Of a stretch of 64,000 bases of DNA, positions 55,218 through 62,181 are shown in pieces. Positions within the stretch are counted from its first letter, which is position 1, and each line of letters begins with the position of its first letter. Below the pieces are notes generated by a model. It did no database searches. It saw only the letters and a program-made list of their open reading frames with translations, and was not told where the DNA came from. Source of the stretch: JBFGCT01 sp963825565 (GTDB lineage Bacteria > Actinomycetota > Acidimicrobiia > Acidimicrobiales > Ilumatobacteraceae); contig CAWGTW010000006.1 in assembly GCA_963825565.1 (NCBI GenBank), positions 124,001-188,000 on the forward strand. Reading direction: 5' to 3'. Made by a program: the position numbers and the translations under genes.

Positions 55218-55261
55218 CTTGTGAATGGTTTCACAAGTGCATGGGGATGGATTCCCCCATG
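55218..55261 (+). promoter_or_regulatory. palindrome followed by start-codon hairpin
   Basis: CTTGTGAA (55218-55225) and TTCACAAG (55230-55237) form a perfect 8-bp inverted repeat, like a repressor operator. Just after it CATGGGG (55240-55246) pairs with CCCCATG (55255-55261), a 7-bp stem whose right arm contains the ATG of the next gene, so it could mask translation start. Confidence 0.5.
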
Positions 55262-55629
55262 AAGAAGCGATTCACCATCCTCGGAGCGTTCTTGCTGTCG
55301 TCGGCGTCGTGTTCGTCGCCGCCGGCGCGGTGGCGTACACCAAGGTCCAAGAAGGCTACGACAGCCTGCAGGCGTTCTCCGAAGCCCAGAACGTCACACT
55401 GTCCTACAACGAAGACGGCCAACTGACCGACCGTGGCACGACCGAAGGCACCGACGCGATCATGGTCCTGCTTCGTGAGGACTGGCAGTACCCGGTTGTC
55501 GAGTCCGATCTCGACCCGAACGACCCGCTGGTCAACACCGGCACCGAGTACATGTTCCAGATGGCGACCGTCGGCTACCACGTGCTGCACGGCACCCAGA
55601 CGGTCGTCCTCGACGAACCGGTCGGCTGA
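55259..55629 (+). pseudogene. small exported/anchored protein of unknown function, frameshifted
   Basis: The start MKKRFTILGA is in one frame; the rest (VLAVVGVVFVAAGAVAYTKV, then EGYDSLQAFSEAQNVTLSYN, TEYMFQMATVGYHVLHGTQT) continues in the next frame after the GGAGCGTTC at about 55288, where one base seems to be missing (span 3n+2). Restored, it is a 123-residue single-span membrane protein with an exported domain. I do not recognise a named family. It is followed by a strong terminator hairpin, so this is the real gene end. Confidence 0.65.
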
Positions 55630-55658
55630 CCACCGACCACGCCATCCCGATCATCAGT

Positions 55659-55682
55659 GGGGCCTCCGGACCCGGAGGCCCC
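55659..55682 (+). terminator. intrinsic-type hairpin
   Basis: GGGGCCTCCGG (55659-55669) and CCGGAGGCCCC (55672-55682) form a perfect 11-bp GC stem 30 nt after the preceding stop. The following bases (actcgtcc) contain no T-tract, typical of GC-rich actinobacterial terminators. Confidence 0.75.
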
Positions 55683-55833
55683 ACTCGTCCGCCCCGAGGA
55701 TGGTCCGGCTGCCAACTGACGCAACGCCTCGCCACCGGAAACACGTGACGAGCACGGCGGTCCCGCGTGTCTCCGGTTACTGGCAGCAAGGGGCGCGGAC
55801 TCGACCGTTGAGACCGACATGGTGACGACGTCG

Positions 55834-56160
55834 TCAGCGGCGTTGCACGTCGAGCCACTGGTCGCTCGTGCTGTCGTGCCTCTCGCGCCGAGCGCGAAAC
55901 GTGACGCACTCGCCCGTCACGCACACGAACGCGGCGGCGAGCACGCGGATGTCGTAGAGATCGGCGGTGTTGGCCCGGCCGCGGGCGAGGATCGAGGCGA
56001 ACGGTCCGCTCGACAGGCAGGCGACCGTCAGGCCCGCCGCAACCATGGTCAGGAACACACCGATCACGAACATCATCCGAGTGGCCCGTAGAACGCCGTC
56101 GGCGTCGGGGCACATGCGCGGCGCATCGTTTCGACCTGGGACGGTCGGCATCGGCGTCAC
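55834..56160 (-). CDS. small two-span membrane protein, hypothetical
   Basis: A 108-residue frame with two hydrophobic segments (MMFVIGVFLTMVAAGLTVAC and RVLAAAFVCVTGECVTF) and a polar tail. The GTG at 56160 is the longest start; internal ATGs are possible. No family recognised, and the coding potential is moderate only. It lies just outside the TA island. Confidence 0.45.
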   Translation of the reverse strand: MTPMPTVPGRNDAPRMCPDADGVLRATRMMFVIGVFLTMVAAGLTVACLSSGPFASILARGRANTADLYDIRVLAAAFVCVTGECVTFRARRERHDSTSDQWLDVQRR

Positions 56161-56327
56161 ACGGGCCGGGTGACCACTCCTCGGTTGGGCGGCATCCCCC
56201 GATGCTGGCGACCCAACGGACGCTCGGATCGGGCTACGAGGCTCTCCAGATCAACGCCCGGTACACACCGGGGTCGTCGTCGATCGAGTTGTCCGTCGCC
56301 CCCTCAGATATCGGAGGGGGCAAACGG

Positions 56328-56518
56328 CGTGTCGGAGGGATGAGTTGAACCCCGGAATGGCGATTGTCCGTTGTTGTCCACCGGTGTCCGTTGTTGACCG
56401 TTTCTCCTGGTCAGAGTTGGTTTCCGGCGACTGGTCGTGTCGTCTAGTGCCGTCTGATATCAGCCAGTTTCGCCCAGTTCGCGGACAAATTGCTGACAGA
56501 CTGCTGACAAGCGACACC
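56328..56518. other. att-like element A (tRNA-3'-end-like core plus arm-type repeats)
   Basis: The core GTCGGAGGGATGAGTTGAAC (56331-56350), read on the minus strand, looks like a tRNA T-loop (GTTCAA) followed by a CCCTCCGA acceptor strand. About 110 nt on, at 56439-56518, an 80-nt block ends in GCGGACAAATTGCTGACAGA, then CTGCTGACAAGCGACACC, with TGCTGACA repeated at 11-bp spacing. Such a layout is typical of a tyrosine-integrase core plus arm sites. A near copy lies at 59771-59953. No gene is in 56161-56553. Confidence 0.6.
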
Positions 56519-56553
56519 CCGGTCACAAGTCGCCGGCGGAAAACGGAACTGCA

Positions 56554-57282
56554 TCAGTCGGGGTGAGGTGGCGAGCCCGCGAGCAACACGATCGAACGTT
56601 GCGCGAGCGCGCTGAGATCGGGCGACTCAGCCATTCGTTCGAGCACGGACCGTTCCTTACGGGTGAGGTGCGCCTGTTCGCGATCCGTCGGGCCGAGCAA
56701 GCGCGCGAGTGCGTCGACATCTCGCACGTGCTTCGCTCGTTCGGCCGAGGTCTGGGCAACGATCTGCGTCACGGCGGCGACCTTGCCGAGGAGCGCGCCG
56801 ACCAAGGTTGGACGACGCACGCGAGCGGTCGAGCCGTCGGTGAGCTCGACGTTGACCACACCGCTGCGTACGAGAGCCTGGCTGCCACCGGGCGCCTCGA
56901 TCGTGCGGCCACCGCCGAGCGCCAAACGGGCTCGGCTTCCAAGCCGGTCCGGTGCCAGCACATCGATCGTCGCGCCGGCGTGCGCGTAGCGATGAGCGAT
57001 GCCGTCGGCGCTCGGGAGCGCTTGGCCGAAGCCTGCGTCGATGAGTGTCTGATGAACTCGGGCGAGGCCTGCAGGTTCCACCCGCAGATCGACCACGATG
57101 TCGACATCATCGGTGGGTCGTGTGTCGAGCGACCCGCGTTCGACTTCGAGCAGAAAGACCATCTGTCCGCCGACCAGCAGGCAGTGCTCACCGAGTCTTG
57201 GTGTGAGCTCGATGAACGCGCGCCACGACTCCTGTTGTCGACCAGCGAGCTGTGGAAGTCGAACCGCCGCGTCGTCAGGCAT
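56554..57282 (-). CDS. AbiEii-like nucleotidyltransferase toxin
   Basis: A 242-residue nucleotidyltransferase-fold protein. CLLVGGQMVFLLEVER carries the GG of the GSx motif, and RPTDDVDIVVDL gives the Asp-x-Asp metal pair; a third acidic residue lies in the following strand. This is the AbiEii/MenA-like toxin group, which modifies tRNA or other targets with nucleotides. The start is ATG 57282 (a TTG at 57288 is possible), 8 nt inside the partner gene upstream, the usual antitoxin-first TA order. It sits next to att-like element A. Confidence 0.75.
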   Translation of the reverse strand: MPDDAAVRLPQLAGRQQESWRAFIELTPRLGEHCLLVGGQMVFLLEVERGSLDTRPTDDVDIVVDLRVEPAGLARVHQTLIDAGFGQALPSADGIAHRYAHAGATIDVLAPDRLGSRARLALGGGRTIEAPGGSQALVRSGVVNVELTDGSTARVRRPTLVGALLGKVAAVTQIVAQTSAERAKHVRDVDALARLLGPTDREQAHLTRKERSVLERMAESPDLSALAQRSIVLLAGSPPHPD

Positions 57283-57883
57283 CGGCAATCAGACCCTCGG
57301 CTGCAATCCAGTGCCGTGGATCAGCCGAGTCCAACAGGTCCAGCGCGACGGCACCACGTGGAGCGAACTCACCGCCAGAGATGATCCCCCATGCGTCGTC
57401 ATCGACGACGCGCAGGCGGATTCGGCCGAGCGAGTCGGGAACCGCTGCCACGAACGAATCCAACTGACCGAATGCACGACGCGAGAGATAGAGATCGTGA
57501 TCGTCAGCGGCGATCAGCGACGCCCCGAACTCGCTGGCCGCACGAGCGCCACTGATCAACGCTCCGACGGCACCGGGAAGAGACTCGGCGTCGGCCTGAC
57601 TCATCTCGCAGCGCACGACCTCTGCTCGTCGCTGGTAGCGACCCGGCCGACCCAGGTCAGTGTCCCCATCAACGATCTCGCGCCACGCCCGAGCAGAGCC
57701 GAGCGGCCGGCCACCAGACCGAGTCGAGTGCCGGCGAGCAACGATGGCGTCCATCGGAACGGCCCACGCATTCCCGAACCGCTGCGCTGGCAGATCGCCA
57801 GCCACGACGAGCTGACGAACGCGCTCGGACGACACACCCAGGATGCTCGAGGCATCCGCGAGTGACACCAGAACGGATGGCAT
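57275..57883 (-). CDS. AbiEi-like antitoxin with N-terminal excisionase-type HTH
   Basis: A 202-residue protein. Residues 4-50 (VSLADASSILGVSSERVRQL, then VVAGDLPAQRFGNAWAVPMD) are a MerR/excisionase-like winged helix. The C-terminal part (LSGA-type helix GALISGARAASEFG, GRIRLRVVDDD) has no clear named domain. Its position directly before the nucleotidyltransferase gene with overlapping ends identifies it as the antitoxin. An 8-bp palindrome at 57890-57915 upstream is its likely operator. ATG 57883. Confidence 0.72.
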   Translation of the reverse strand: MPSVLVSLADASSILGVSSERVRQLVVAGDLPAQRFGNAWAVPMDAIVARRHSTRSGGRPLGSARAWREIVDGDTDLGRPGRYQRRAEVVRCEMSQADAESLPGAVGALISGARAASEFGASLIAADDHDLYLSRRAFGQLDSFVAAVPDSLGRIRLRVVDDDAWGIISGGEFAPRGAVALDLLDSADPRHWIAAEGLIADA

Positions 57884-57889
57884 GGCACT

Positions 57890-57915
57890 AATCTATTGGA
57901 CTTCTCAAATAGATT
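57890..57915 (-). promoter_or_regulatory. operator-like inverted repeat before the AbiE-like TA pair
   Basis: AATCTATT (57890-57897) and AATAGATT (57908-57915) form a perfect 8-bp inverted repeat with a 10-nt spacer, starting 7 nt upstream of the antitoxin ATG. The AT-rich palindrome stands out in this GC-rich DNA and fits autoregulation by the HTH antitoxin. Confidence 0.6.
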
Positions 57916-58046
57916 CAACCTCGTCGACGTACGGGATCATCTCGCGCCACGCTCGGGTAGATACGTCGGTGATCCACCCGCTGGTGGATGGGCCCAGAGG
58001 TGGGGAATTCCAGTGAGCAGGTCTGGGGAGATTCACCTGAGCGTGG

Positions 58047-58307
58047 TCAACCCTCCCACACGGCGAACCACGCCCGCTCCGGGGTTGACGTGTGCCGCTC
58101 ACCGACCGTCGCCACAGTCTCGAAGAGCTCCCGATAGTCCGACCACCGGTCGCCCGGGCGAGGAGCGGGAGCATGCACACGCAGAACCACCAGGTAGTGG
58201 CTCGGCACAAGCGCCCCAACGGTCCCCCAACTGCCGCGGCACGATCCTGCGATCCACCCGGCCGGCGCCACCGAATGGGCAGCGCTGACGTGGTCGCCGA
58301 AGATCAT
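58047..58307 (-). CDS. hypothetical protein, possibly truncated
   Basis: An 86-residue frame MIFGDHVSAAHSVAPAGWIA ... SHYLVVLRVHAPAPRPGDRW ... HTSTPERAWFAVWEG with a natural protein composition, Trp-rich. It looks like the N-terminal part of a longer protein: a Trp/Glu/Asp-coding tail, ending WREMIPYVDEVESI, lies in another frame at 57905-58040. Not recognised. The start ATG 58307 lacks a clear ribosome site. Confidence 0.5.
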   Translation of the reverse strand: MIFGDHVSAAHSVAPAGWIAGSCRGSWGTVGALVPSHYLVVLRVHAPAPRPGDRWSDYRELFETVATVGERHTSTPERAWFAVWEG

Positions 58308-58410
58308 GCCGCCAGCCTCTCAGGTCGGTCGCCGCTCGATTGTTGGCGTTTGCTGACGAATCGCGGACAAGCGGGGTCTCGCCGGACTTCGTGACCTCGT
58401 GAAAACCGCA

Positions 58411-58436
58411 ATGACCAGGGCATTTGCCCTGGTCAT
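58411..58436 (-). terminator. 12-bp hairpin, terminator of the vapBC operon
   Basis: ATGACCAGGGCA (58411-58422) and TGCCCTGGTCAT (58425-58436) form a perfect 12-bp stem with TT between. On the minus strand it is followed by TGCGGTTTTC, a T-run, so it suits transcription end after vapC (stop at 58509). Confidence 0.7.
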
Positions 58437-58438
58437 CT

Positions 58439-58466
58439 CGTGTCGGAGGGATGAGTTGCACCATCA
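58439..58466. other. att-like core B
   Basis: CGTGTCGGAGGGATGAGTTG at 58439-58458 is identical over 20 nt to the core of element A (56328-56347). It lies directly after the hairpin and has no arm-type block. It separates the AbiE-like module from the vapBC module. Confidence 0.6.
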
Positions 58467-58508
58467 CCCCACGACGCGAGTGAGTGGGCCGGGGATCTCC
58501 CGAAGCAG

Positions 58509-58919
58509 TCAGCGGAGCTGCAGTCGTTCCAGCGGTTGGCCGGTCAGCGCAGCGATCAGTTCGAAGTCCTTGTCGAGATGTAACACGGTGAGTTCGGCGA
58601 GTTCAGCCGTGGCTGCGACCAGCAGATCCGGAATCGACGGTGCTCGGTGTTGCCCGCGCTCGGCGAGTGCCGACTGGACCGCAACGGCCCGGTCCTCGAT
58701 GAGCGGCGTGAGGTACTCGACCGGCATCGAGGCGATCGGAGGCCCCGCGAACAGCGCTTGGTGATCGCCGCCGGATCGGGCGGAGAAACCGATCTCGAGC
58801 CGCGTCACGGTGCTGATGCGAACGAGTCCCCGCTCGATCCGCTGCGCCCACGTCGTGGCCTCGGCTGCGAGATGGAGCCGGCCGATCGCCGACTTGTCGA
58901 TCAGCCAGATCGTCGTCAC
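58509..58919 (-). CDS. vapC: VapC-like PIN-domain ribonuclease toxin
   Basis: A 136-residue PIN domain protein. Acidic residues are Asp8 (WLIDKSAI), a Glu in TRLEIGF, an Asp in SIPDLLVAATA and the Asp pair in LHLDKDFELIA. Such toxins cleave tRNA or rRNA with Mg2+. ATG 58919 overlaps the vapB stop (ATGA), and the order antitoxin-toxin is standard. A terminator hairpin lies 70 nt downstream. Confidence 0.87.
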   Translation of the reverse strand: MTTIWLIDKSAIGRLHLAAEATTWAQRIERGLVRISTVTRLEIGFSARSGGDHQALFAGPPIASMPVEYLTPLIEDRAVAVQSALAERGQHRAPSIPDLLVAATAELAELTVLHLDKDFELIAALTGQPLERLQLR

Positions 58920-59137
58920 GACCAGGCGTCGGACATGACGCCAGGATCGTCGAGATCCGCAGTCAGCGCCGCCAACCGCTCCAGCGTGTCGACCGTCACC
59001 GGACCCGACGATTCGGACCGTTCGCGTTCGAGGGCTCTGCGGAGGTACGCGGTTCGAGACAGTCCGAGCCGCTTGGCCTTGACGTCGATCGCTACCAGGA
59101 CCTCGTCAGGTACATCACGAATCAGAAGATCGGTCAC
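58916..59137 (-). CDS. vapB: VapB/FitA-like antitoxin
   Basis: A 73-residue ribbon-helix-helix antitoxin: VTDLLIRDVPDEVLVAIDVKAKRLGLSRT is split as the beta strand LLIRDVP, helix 1 EVLVAIDVKAKRLG, helix 2 SRTAYLRRALERE. An acidic tail (LTADLDDPGVMSDAWS) wraps the toxin. The GTG at 59137 has GAGGAG at the right distance. A palindrome at 59153-59168 is the likely operator. Confidence 0.82.
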   Translation of the reverse strand: MTDLLIRDVPDEVLVAIDVKAKRLGLSRTAYLRRALERERSESSGPVTVDTLERLAALTADLDDPGVMSDAWS

Positions 59138-59152
59138 ATCACGCTCCTCGTC

Positions 59153-59168
59153 GATATCGCACGATATC
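59153..59168 (-). promoter_or_regulatory. vapBC operator-like palindrome
   Basis: GATATCG (59153-59159) and CGATATC (59162-59168) form a perfect inverted repeat with a CA centre, 15 nt upstream of vapB, the expected site for ribbon-helix-helix autoregulation. Confidence 0.65.
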
Positions 59169-59183
59169 ACGCAGGATCGGCAC

Positions 59184-59414
59184 TCACCAGAGTCGTGCGA
59201 GTCGCTGAAGCAGCGACCGAGGTGCGTCGAGGCGGGCGGCGAAGTCCTCATCCTTGGTGACGATCACCGCCTGGTGGGCGAGCGCGTAGCGCCACAGATC
59301 GCGGTCGGGCGCGTCGCCCGGTCCGATGTCCGTGATGTGCTCCGCCACATGGCCGCGTTCAGCGATCAGGCGTGCCAGCGCTGGCGGCAGTTGGGCATCG
59401 ACGAGGAATCGCAC
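59184..59414 (-). CDS. DUF5615 PIN-like toxin
   Basis: A 76-residue protein: VRFLVDAQLPPALARLIAER, GHVAEHITDIG and AVIVTKDEDFAARL. The Asp of FLVDAQLP and the KDEDF cluster are the DUF5615 acidic core, a short PIN-like (Mut7-C type) nuclease. The GTG start at 59414 lies 4 nt after the DUF433 stop. Pairs of DUF433 and DUF5615 form a VapBC-like TA family. Confidence 0.82.
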   Translation of the reverse strand: MRFLVDAQLPPALARLIAERGHVAEHITDIGPGDAPDRDLWRYALAHQAVIVTKDEDFAARLDAPRSLLQRLARLW

Positions 59415-59418
59415 GCCC

Positions 59419-59643
59419 TCAGAGTGCGATCACGACAGCGTGGTCGGCTTGGGCCGCTGCGTAGGCGAGGCATGCCTTGATGTCCTCGGAGGTGAGGTAC
59501 GGGTAGTCCTCGAAAATCTCGTCCTCATCGGCCCCTGCGGCCAGCAAAGAGAGCACGTCGGCAACCCTCATGCGAGTGCCGCGAACTGCGGGACGGCCGT
59601 GAACCACGTCGGGATCGATCACGATCCGTTCCAGCAGCGACAT
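59419..59643 (-). CDS. DUF433 antitoxin
   Basis: A 74-residue protein: MSLLERIVIDPDVVHGRPAV contains the DUF433 hallmark DPxVxxGxPxxxGTR (continuing RGTRMRVADVL), and EDIFEDYPYLTSEDIKACL is the winged-helix-like second half. ATG 59643. It precedes the DUF5615 toxin with a 4-nt gap, giving a complete TA pair. Confidence 0.84.
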   Translation of the reverse strand: MSLLERIVIDPDVVHGRPAVRGTRMRVADVLSLLAAGADEDEIFEDYPYLTSEDIKACLAYAAAQADHAVVIAL

Positions 59644-59770
59644 GCCGCTCAGCCTACCGAGTGTCAACGCTGCCGCTGAGTGTCGACGCGGGACTCGATC
59701 GATGCCCCTGCACCCACCGGAACCGACTCCGGCTCGATCGGATGTGTCCTCGAACCCGTAAGGGTCCAAC

Positions 59771-59953
59771 TCGGTGTCGGAGGGGGGACTTGAACTCCGG
59801 TATCTGGACATCACGTCGAGTACCGTCTCGTCACGTTAAGCCTGGTCAGGATACGTTTTCGGACCTACATGATGTCGACTGGTGTTGTCTGATTCCCGCT
59901 AGTTTCGTCCAGTTCGCGGACATTCTGCTGACAAATTGCTGACAAGCGACACC
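59771..59953. other. att-like element C
   Basis: The core GTGTCGGAGGGGGGACTTGAA (first 20 nt at 59774-59793) on the minus strand reads TTCAAGTCCCCCCTCCGACA, a tRNA 3'-end-like sequence. The 80-nt block at 59874-59953 matches the arm block of element A at about four positions in five and ends CTGACAAATTGCTGACAAGC. Together elements A and C bracket the AbiE-like, VapBC and DUF433/DUF5615 modules. The remaining part of 59644-60097 holds no gene. Confidence 0.6.
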
Positions 59954-60097
59954 TCGTCTGAGCGCCCCAGCCGGCCGCCATCAGGCGGAGGTGCGATCGA
60001 GCAGATGACGGCTTCTTGGCCACCGAGCCGAGGCCGTCATCGTCCTCGGCGTAGATCTGAGATCACATCGAGTTCGAGTCGCTCTTTGGCCGTCCGC

Positions 60098-60442
60098 CTA
60101 CTCCGTTGCCTTTGGGTGACCAACGCTGGCGTCTGTCATCCACACGGTTTGGCGGTCGTCGTCGATGCAGTACCAGATCCGCCCACCGGCAGTTACCTCG
60201 TATTGCCACTGCTCCATCTCGACGCCGTTGACGGCACGTTCGCCCAGTGAGCCCCGGAGACGATGCTGCCTCGTGTCCGTGTGCCGCGGCTCACTCGTGA
60301 TTCGCTCCCAAGCGGTGCGGGCGTTGGACGCAGCCGCCGAGCAGATCTGCTCCCACCCCTTCACAGCGTCATTGGTTGCGAACCGGAAGTCCCAGCCGCC
60401 CTTGGCCGGTGGTGGAGCCACACGTTCCTTGCGCTTCGCCAT
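60098..60442 (-). CDS. RelE-like toxin (intact paralogue)
   Basis: A 114-residue basic protein: MAKRKERVAPPPAKGGWDFR, TNDAVKGWEQICSAAASNAR, EQWQYEVTAGGRIWYCIDDD and TVWMTDASVGHPKATE. Short, with an alternating strand-helix order and an N-terminal Lys/Arg cluster, as in RelE/ParE-like toxins, which cleave mRNA on the ribosome or poison gyrase. Its antitoxin gene lies 4 nt upstream. A decayed copy is at 43507-43986. Confidence 0.75.
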   Translation of the reverse strand: MAKRKERVAPPPAKGGWDFRFATNDAVKGWEQICSAAASNARTAWERITSEPRHTDTRQHRLRGSLGERAVNGVEMEQWQYEVTAGGRIWYCIDDDRQTVWMTDASVGHPKATE

Positions 60443-60446
60443 TCAC

Positions 60447-60899
60447 CTACTCCGGCGCCGACACTGCGTCACCATCGGCATCGATCGAGCGACGGAGACG
60501 CCGGGCCAGGCGGGGATCTGCGTGGATCTCGGCTGTTGCCTTCCACTCGCGGAGCAGTTGACCAACAGGTGCGTAGTTCTCGAGACCGGCAACCGCCATC
60601 AACGTCGTCGTCAACTCGTCGACGAAAGCACGTCGGTCGCCCTTCGGGAGCAACGTCGCCCACGGAAACACGTCGGCAACCGTCTGCTCCAAACCGCCTG
60701 GACTGTGCACCATCATGTTGCGCAGCAGCCGAGCCAGCGCCTCGAATGCCTCGGACCGTTCGTCATCTCGATCAGCTTCGCTCAGTCTCAGCGACGGCGC
60801 ATTTCGGCGACGCAGCACCACGTCGTGATCCGCGAGCTCCGCGACGACATCATTCGGCTGACGCAGGAACTCAGAGAACGGTCGCTCGATCACTCGCAT
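60447..60899 (-). CDS. Phd/YefM-like antitoxin (intact paralogue)
   Basis: A 150-residue protein. The N-terminal 50 residues (MRVIERPFSEFLRQPNDVVA, ELADHDVVLRRRNAPSLRLS) follow the prevent-host-death/YefM DNA-binding pattern. The C-terminal part includes EAFEALARLLRNMMVHSPG, VFPWATLLPKGDRRAFVDEL and EWKATAEIHADPRLARR, longer than usual for the family, and probably binds the toxin. ATG 60899; a TCTGA-N6-TCAGA palindrome at 60912-60927 may be its operator. Confidence 0.72.
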   Translation of the reverse strand: MRVIERPFSEFLRQPNDVVAELADHDVVLRRRNAPSLRLSEADRDDERSEAFEALARLLRNMMVHSPGGLEQTVADVFPWATLLPKGDRRAFVDELTTTLMAVAGLENYAPVGQLLREWKATAEIHADPRLARRLRRSIDADGDAVSAPE

Positions 60900-61273
60900 G
60901 TCGGCATGATATCTGAACTACATCAGAAGTCAATCCGAACCCGTCGCGCGTCGAGGCCGTCCACTCCCCCAACGAGCCTCTCGCAATGATTGATCGACGC
61001 CGACCCGCCAACTTCGACAACGGTTCGTACTCTCGACTGTCGATGTGCTCGATGCCCCGACGCGCTGCGCGGACGAGAGCGTCGAGTTGGTCGAGGGTCC
61101 GTTTCCGCCGGGATTATGCGGTGTTCGACTTGGGCCGAAGTCGCACAGCATCCTCGGGCGGAGCGCAGTGATTATGCGTGGCCAAGTGTGGGAGCTTCGT
61201 AGGCGAACCAGACATGGGCACCACCGGTCACGTGAACGGACGGGTGGGGCTCAGCCTGCACACCCTCCGGGTC
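60900..61273. other. gene-free interval
   Basis: No gene supported. A plus-strand MRGQVWELR at about 61173 resembles the start of a MazF-type toxin, but the similarity ends there. The left end holds the promoter of the RelE-like module. Confidence 0.45.
60912..60927 (-). promoter_or_regulatory. operator-like inverted repeat before the RelE-like module
   Basis: TCTGA (60912-60916) and TCAGA (60923-60927) form a 5-bp inverted repeat with a 6-nt spacer, 12 nt upstream of the antitoxin ATG in a locally AT-rich stretch. Short, so only suggestive. Confidence 0.4.
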
Positions 61274-61880
61274 TCAGGGCGTCGATTGCGCACGTGGCTG
61301 GCGAACCATGCCCGTGAGCGTGTGGCCGAGATACTCCGTCTGGCCGACGATCTCGAATCCTCGCTTCGTGTAGAAGTCGATGTTCGACTGCGTCCCGGTT
61401 TCGGGATAGCACGGCACCCCCGCCTCGTCCGCCCGGGAGGTGCCCACCTCCACCAGCGCCGACCCCAGCCCCTGACCCTGGCATTCAGCGCTCGCCGACC
61501 GCGACGAGATACCAGTGCGGCCCGTCAACAGCCTTGTGGAAGGGCTCCGTCTTGGAGAGCGACTGGATGAACCGACGGGTTCCGTTCATCCCCAGGCGGA
61601 ACGGCATCTTGGCCAAGCCGACCCGGAGCATCCGACCGAAGCCCATCTCACCGCTGTCGGGCGGGATCCAGACCGCGACGGCCGACGTGTCGTCGGTGGC
61701 CCAGACCTCACCCCAACGCAGCCCGTACTGCAACGGCAGACTCATGAACCACGCTCCCCAACGCCGTCGTCGCGCCTCGTCTGGGGCAACGATCTGAAGG
61801 AGCGGATCGTCGAAGAACGCTTCGCCCAGCGTGGCGGCCGCAGTGTCGGCGTCGTCTGAATCGAGGCGTTGGATCGACAT
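61274..61880 (-). pseudogene. GNAT family N-acetyltransferase, frameshifted
   Basis: MSIQRLDSDDADTAAATLGE starts at ATG 61880 behind AGGAGATC. The first frame runs to HWYLVAVGER and stops. The acetyl-CoA-binding motif A (ECQGQGLGSALVEVG, the QGxGxG pattern) and SNIDFYTKRGFEIVG continue in another frame. The break is at GAGCGCTGAATGC near 61490, span 3n+1. With the frame restored it is a normal GNAT of about 202 residues; substrate unknown. Confidence 0.75.
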
Positions 61881-62181
61881 GGTGATCTCCTGGGCTGACG
61901 GCGCTCGCATCGGCGCCTCGGTGTACACCGAACTAACCGGGCTGAGCGCACACTTCGCCCGAGACGCGCCGAAGGTGCGCCCTACGAAGGAGTCCACCCT
62001 GACCCGACTCCCCATATGACGATCGGCGATGACTGAGCTGTGGACGCCCTGATCGAGATACCCGCGATGAGCCGCCCCAGATCGTCGGGACAGGGGCGCC
62101 CCGGTTGCCGAGTCCCGGCCGAGGCAGTGTTGGTGGCACCCTGATTGAGCCGCAGCACCGGTGCCGGGAGCAGCTGTCTTC
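61881..62181. other. gene-free interval
   Basis: Between the two GNAT genes. No supported gene or clear signal. The right end overlaps only the stop region of the second GNAT gene. Confidence 0.5.

Noticed and set aside
59771..59803. A complete tRNA gene
   Set aside because: Only a T-loop and 3' acceptor-like part are present; no anticodon arm or D arm could be drawn upstream.
61173..61317. MazF-like toxin start (MRGQVWELR)
   Set aside because: Similarity stops after nine residues and the rest is Arg/Pro noise.
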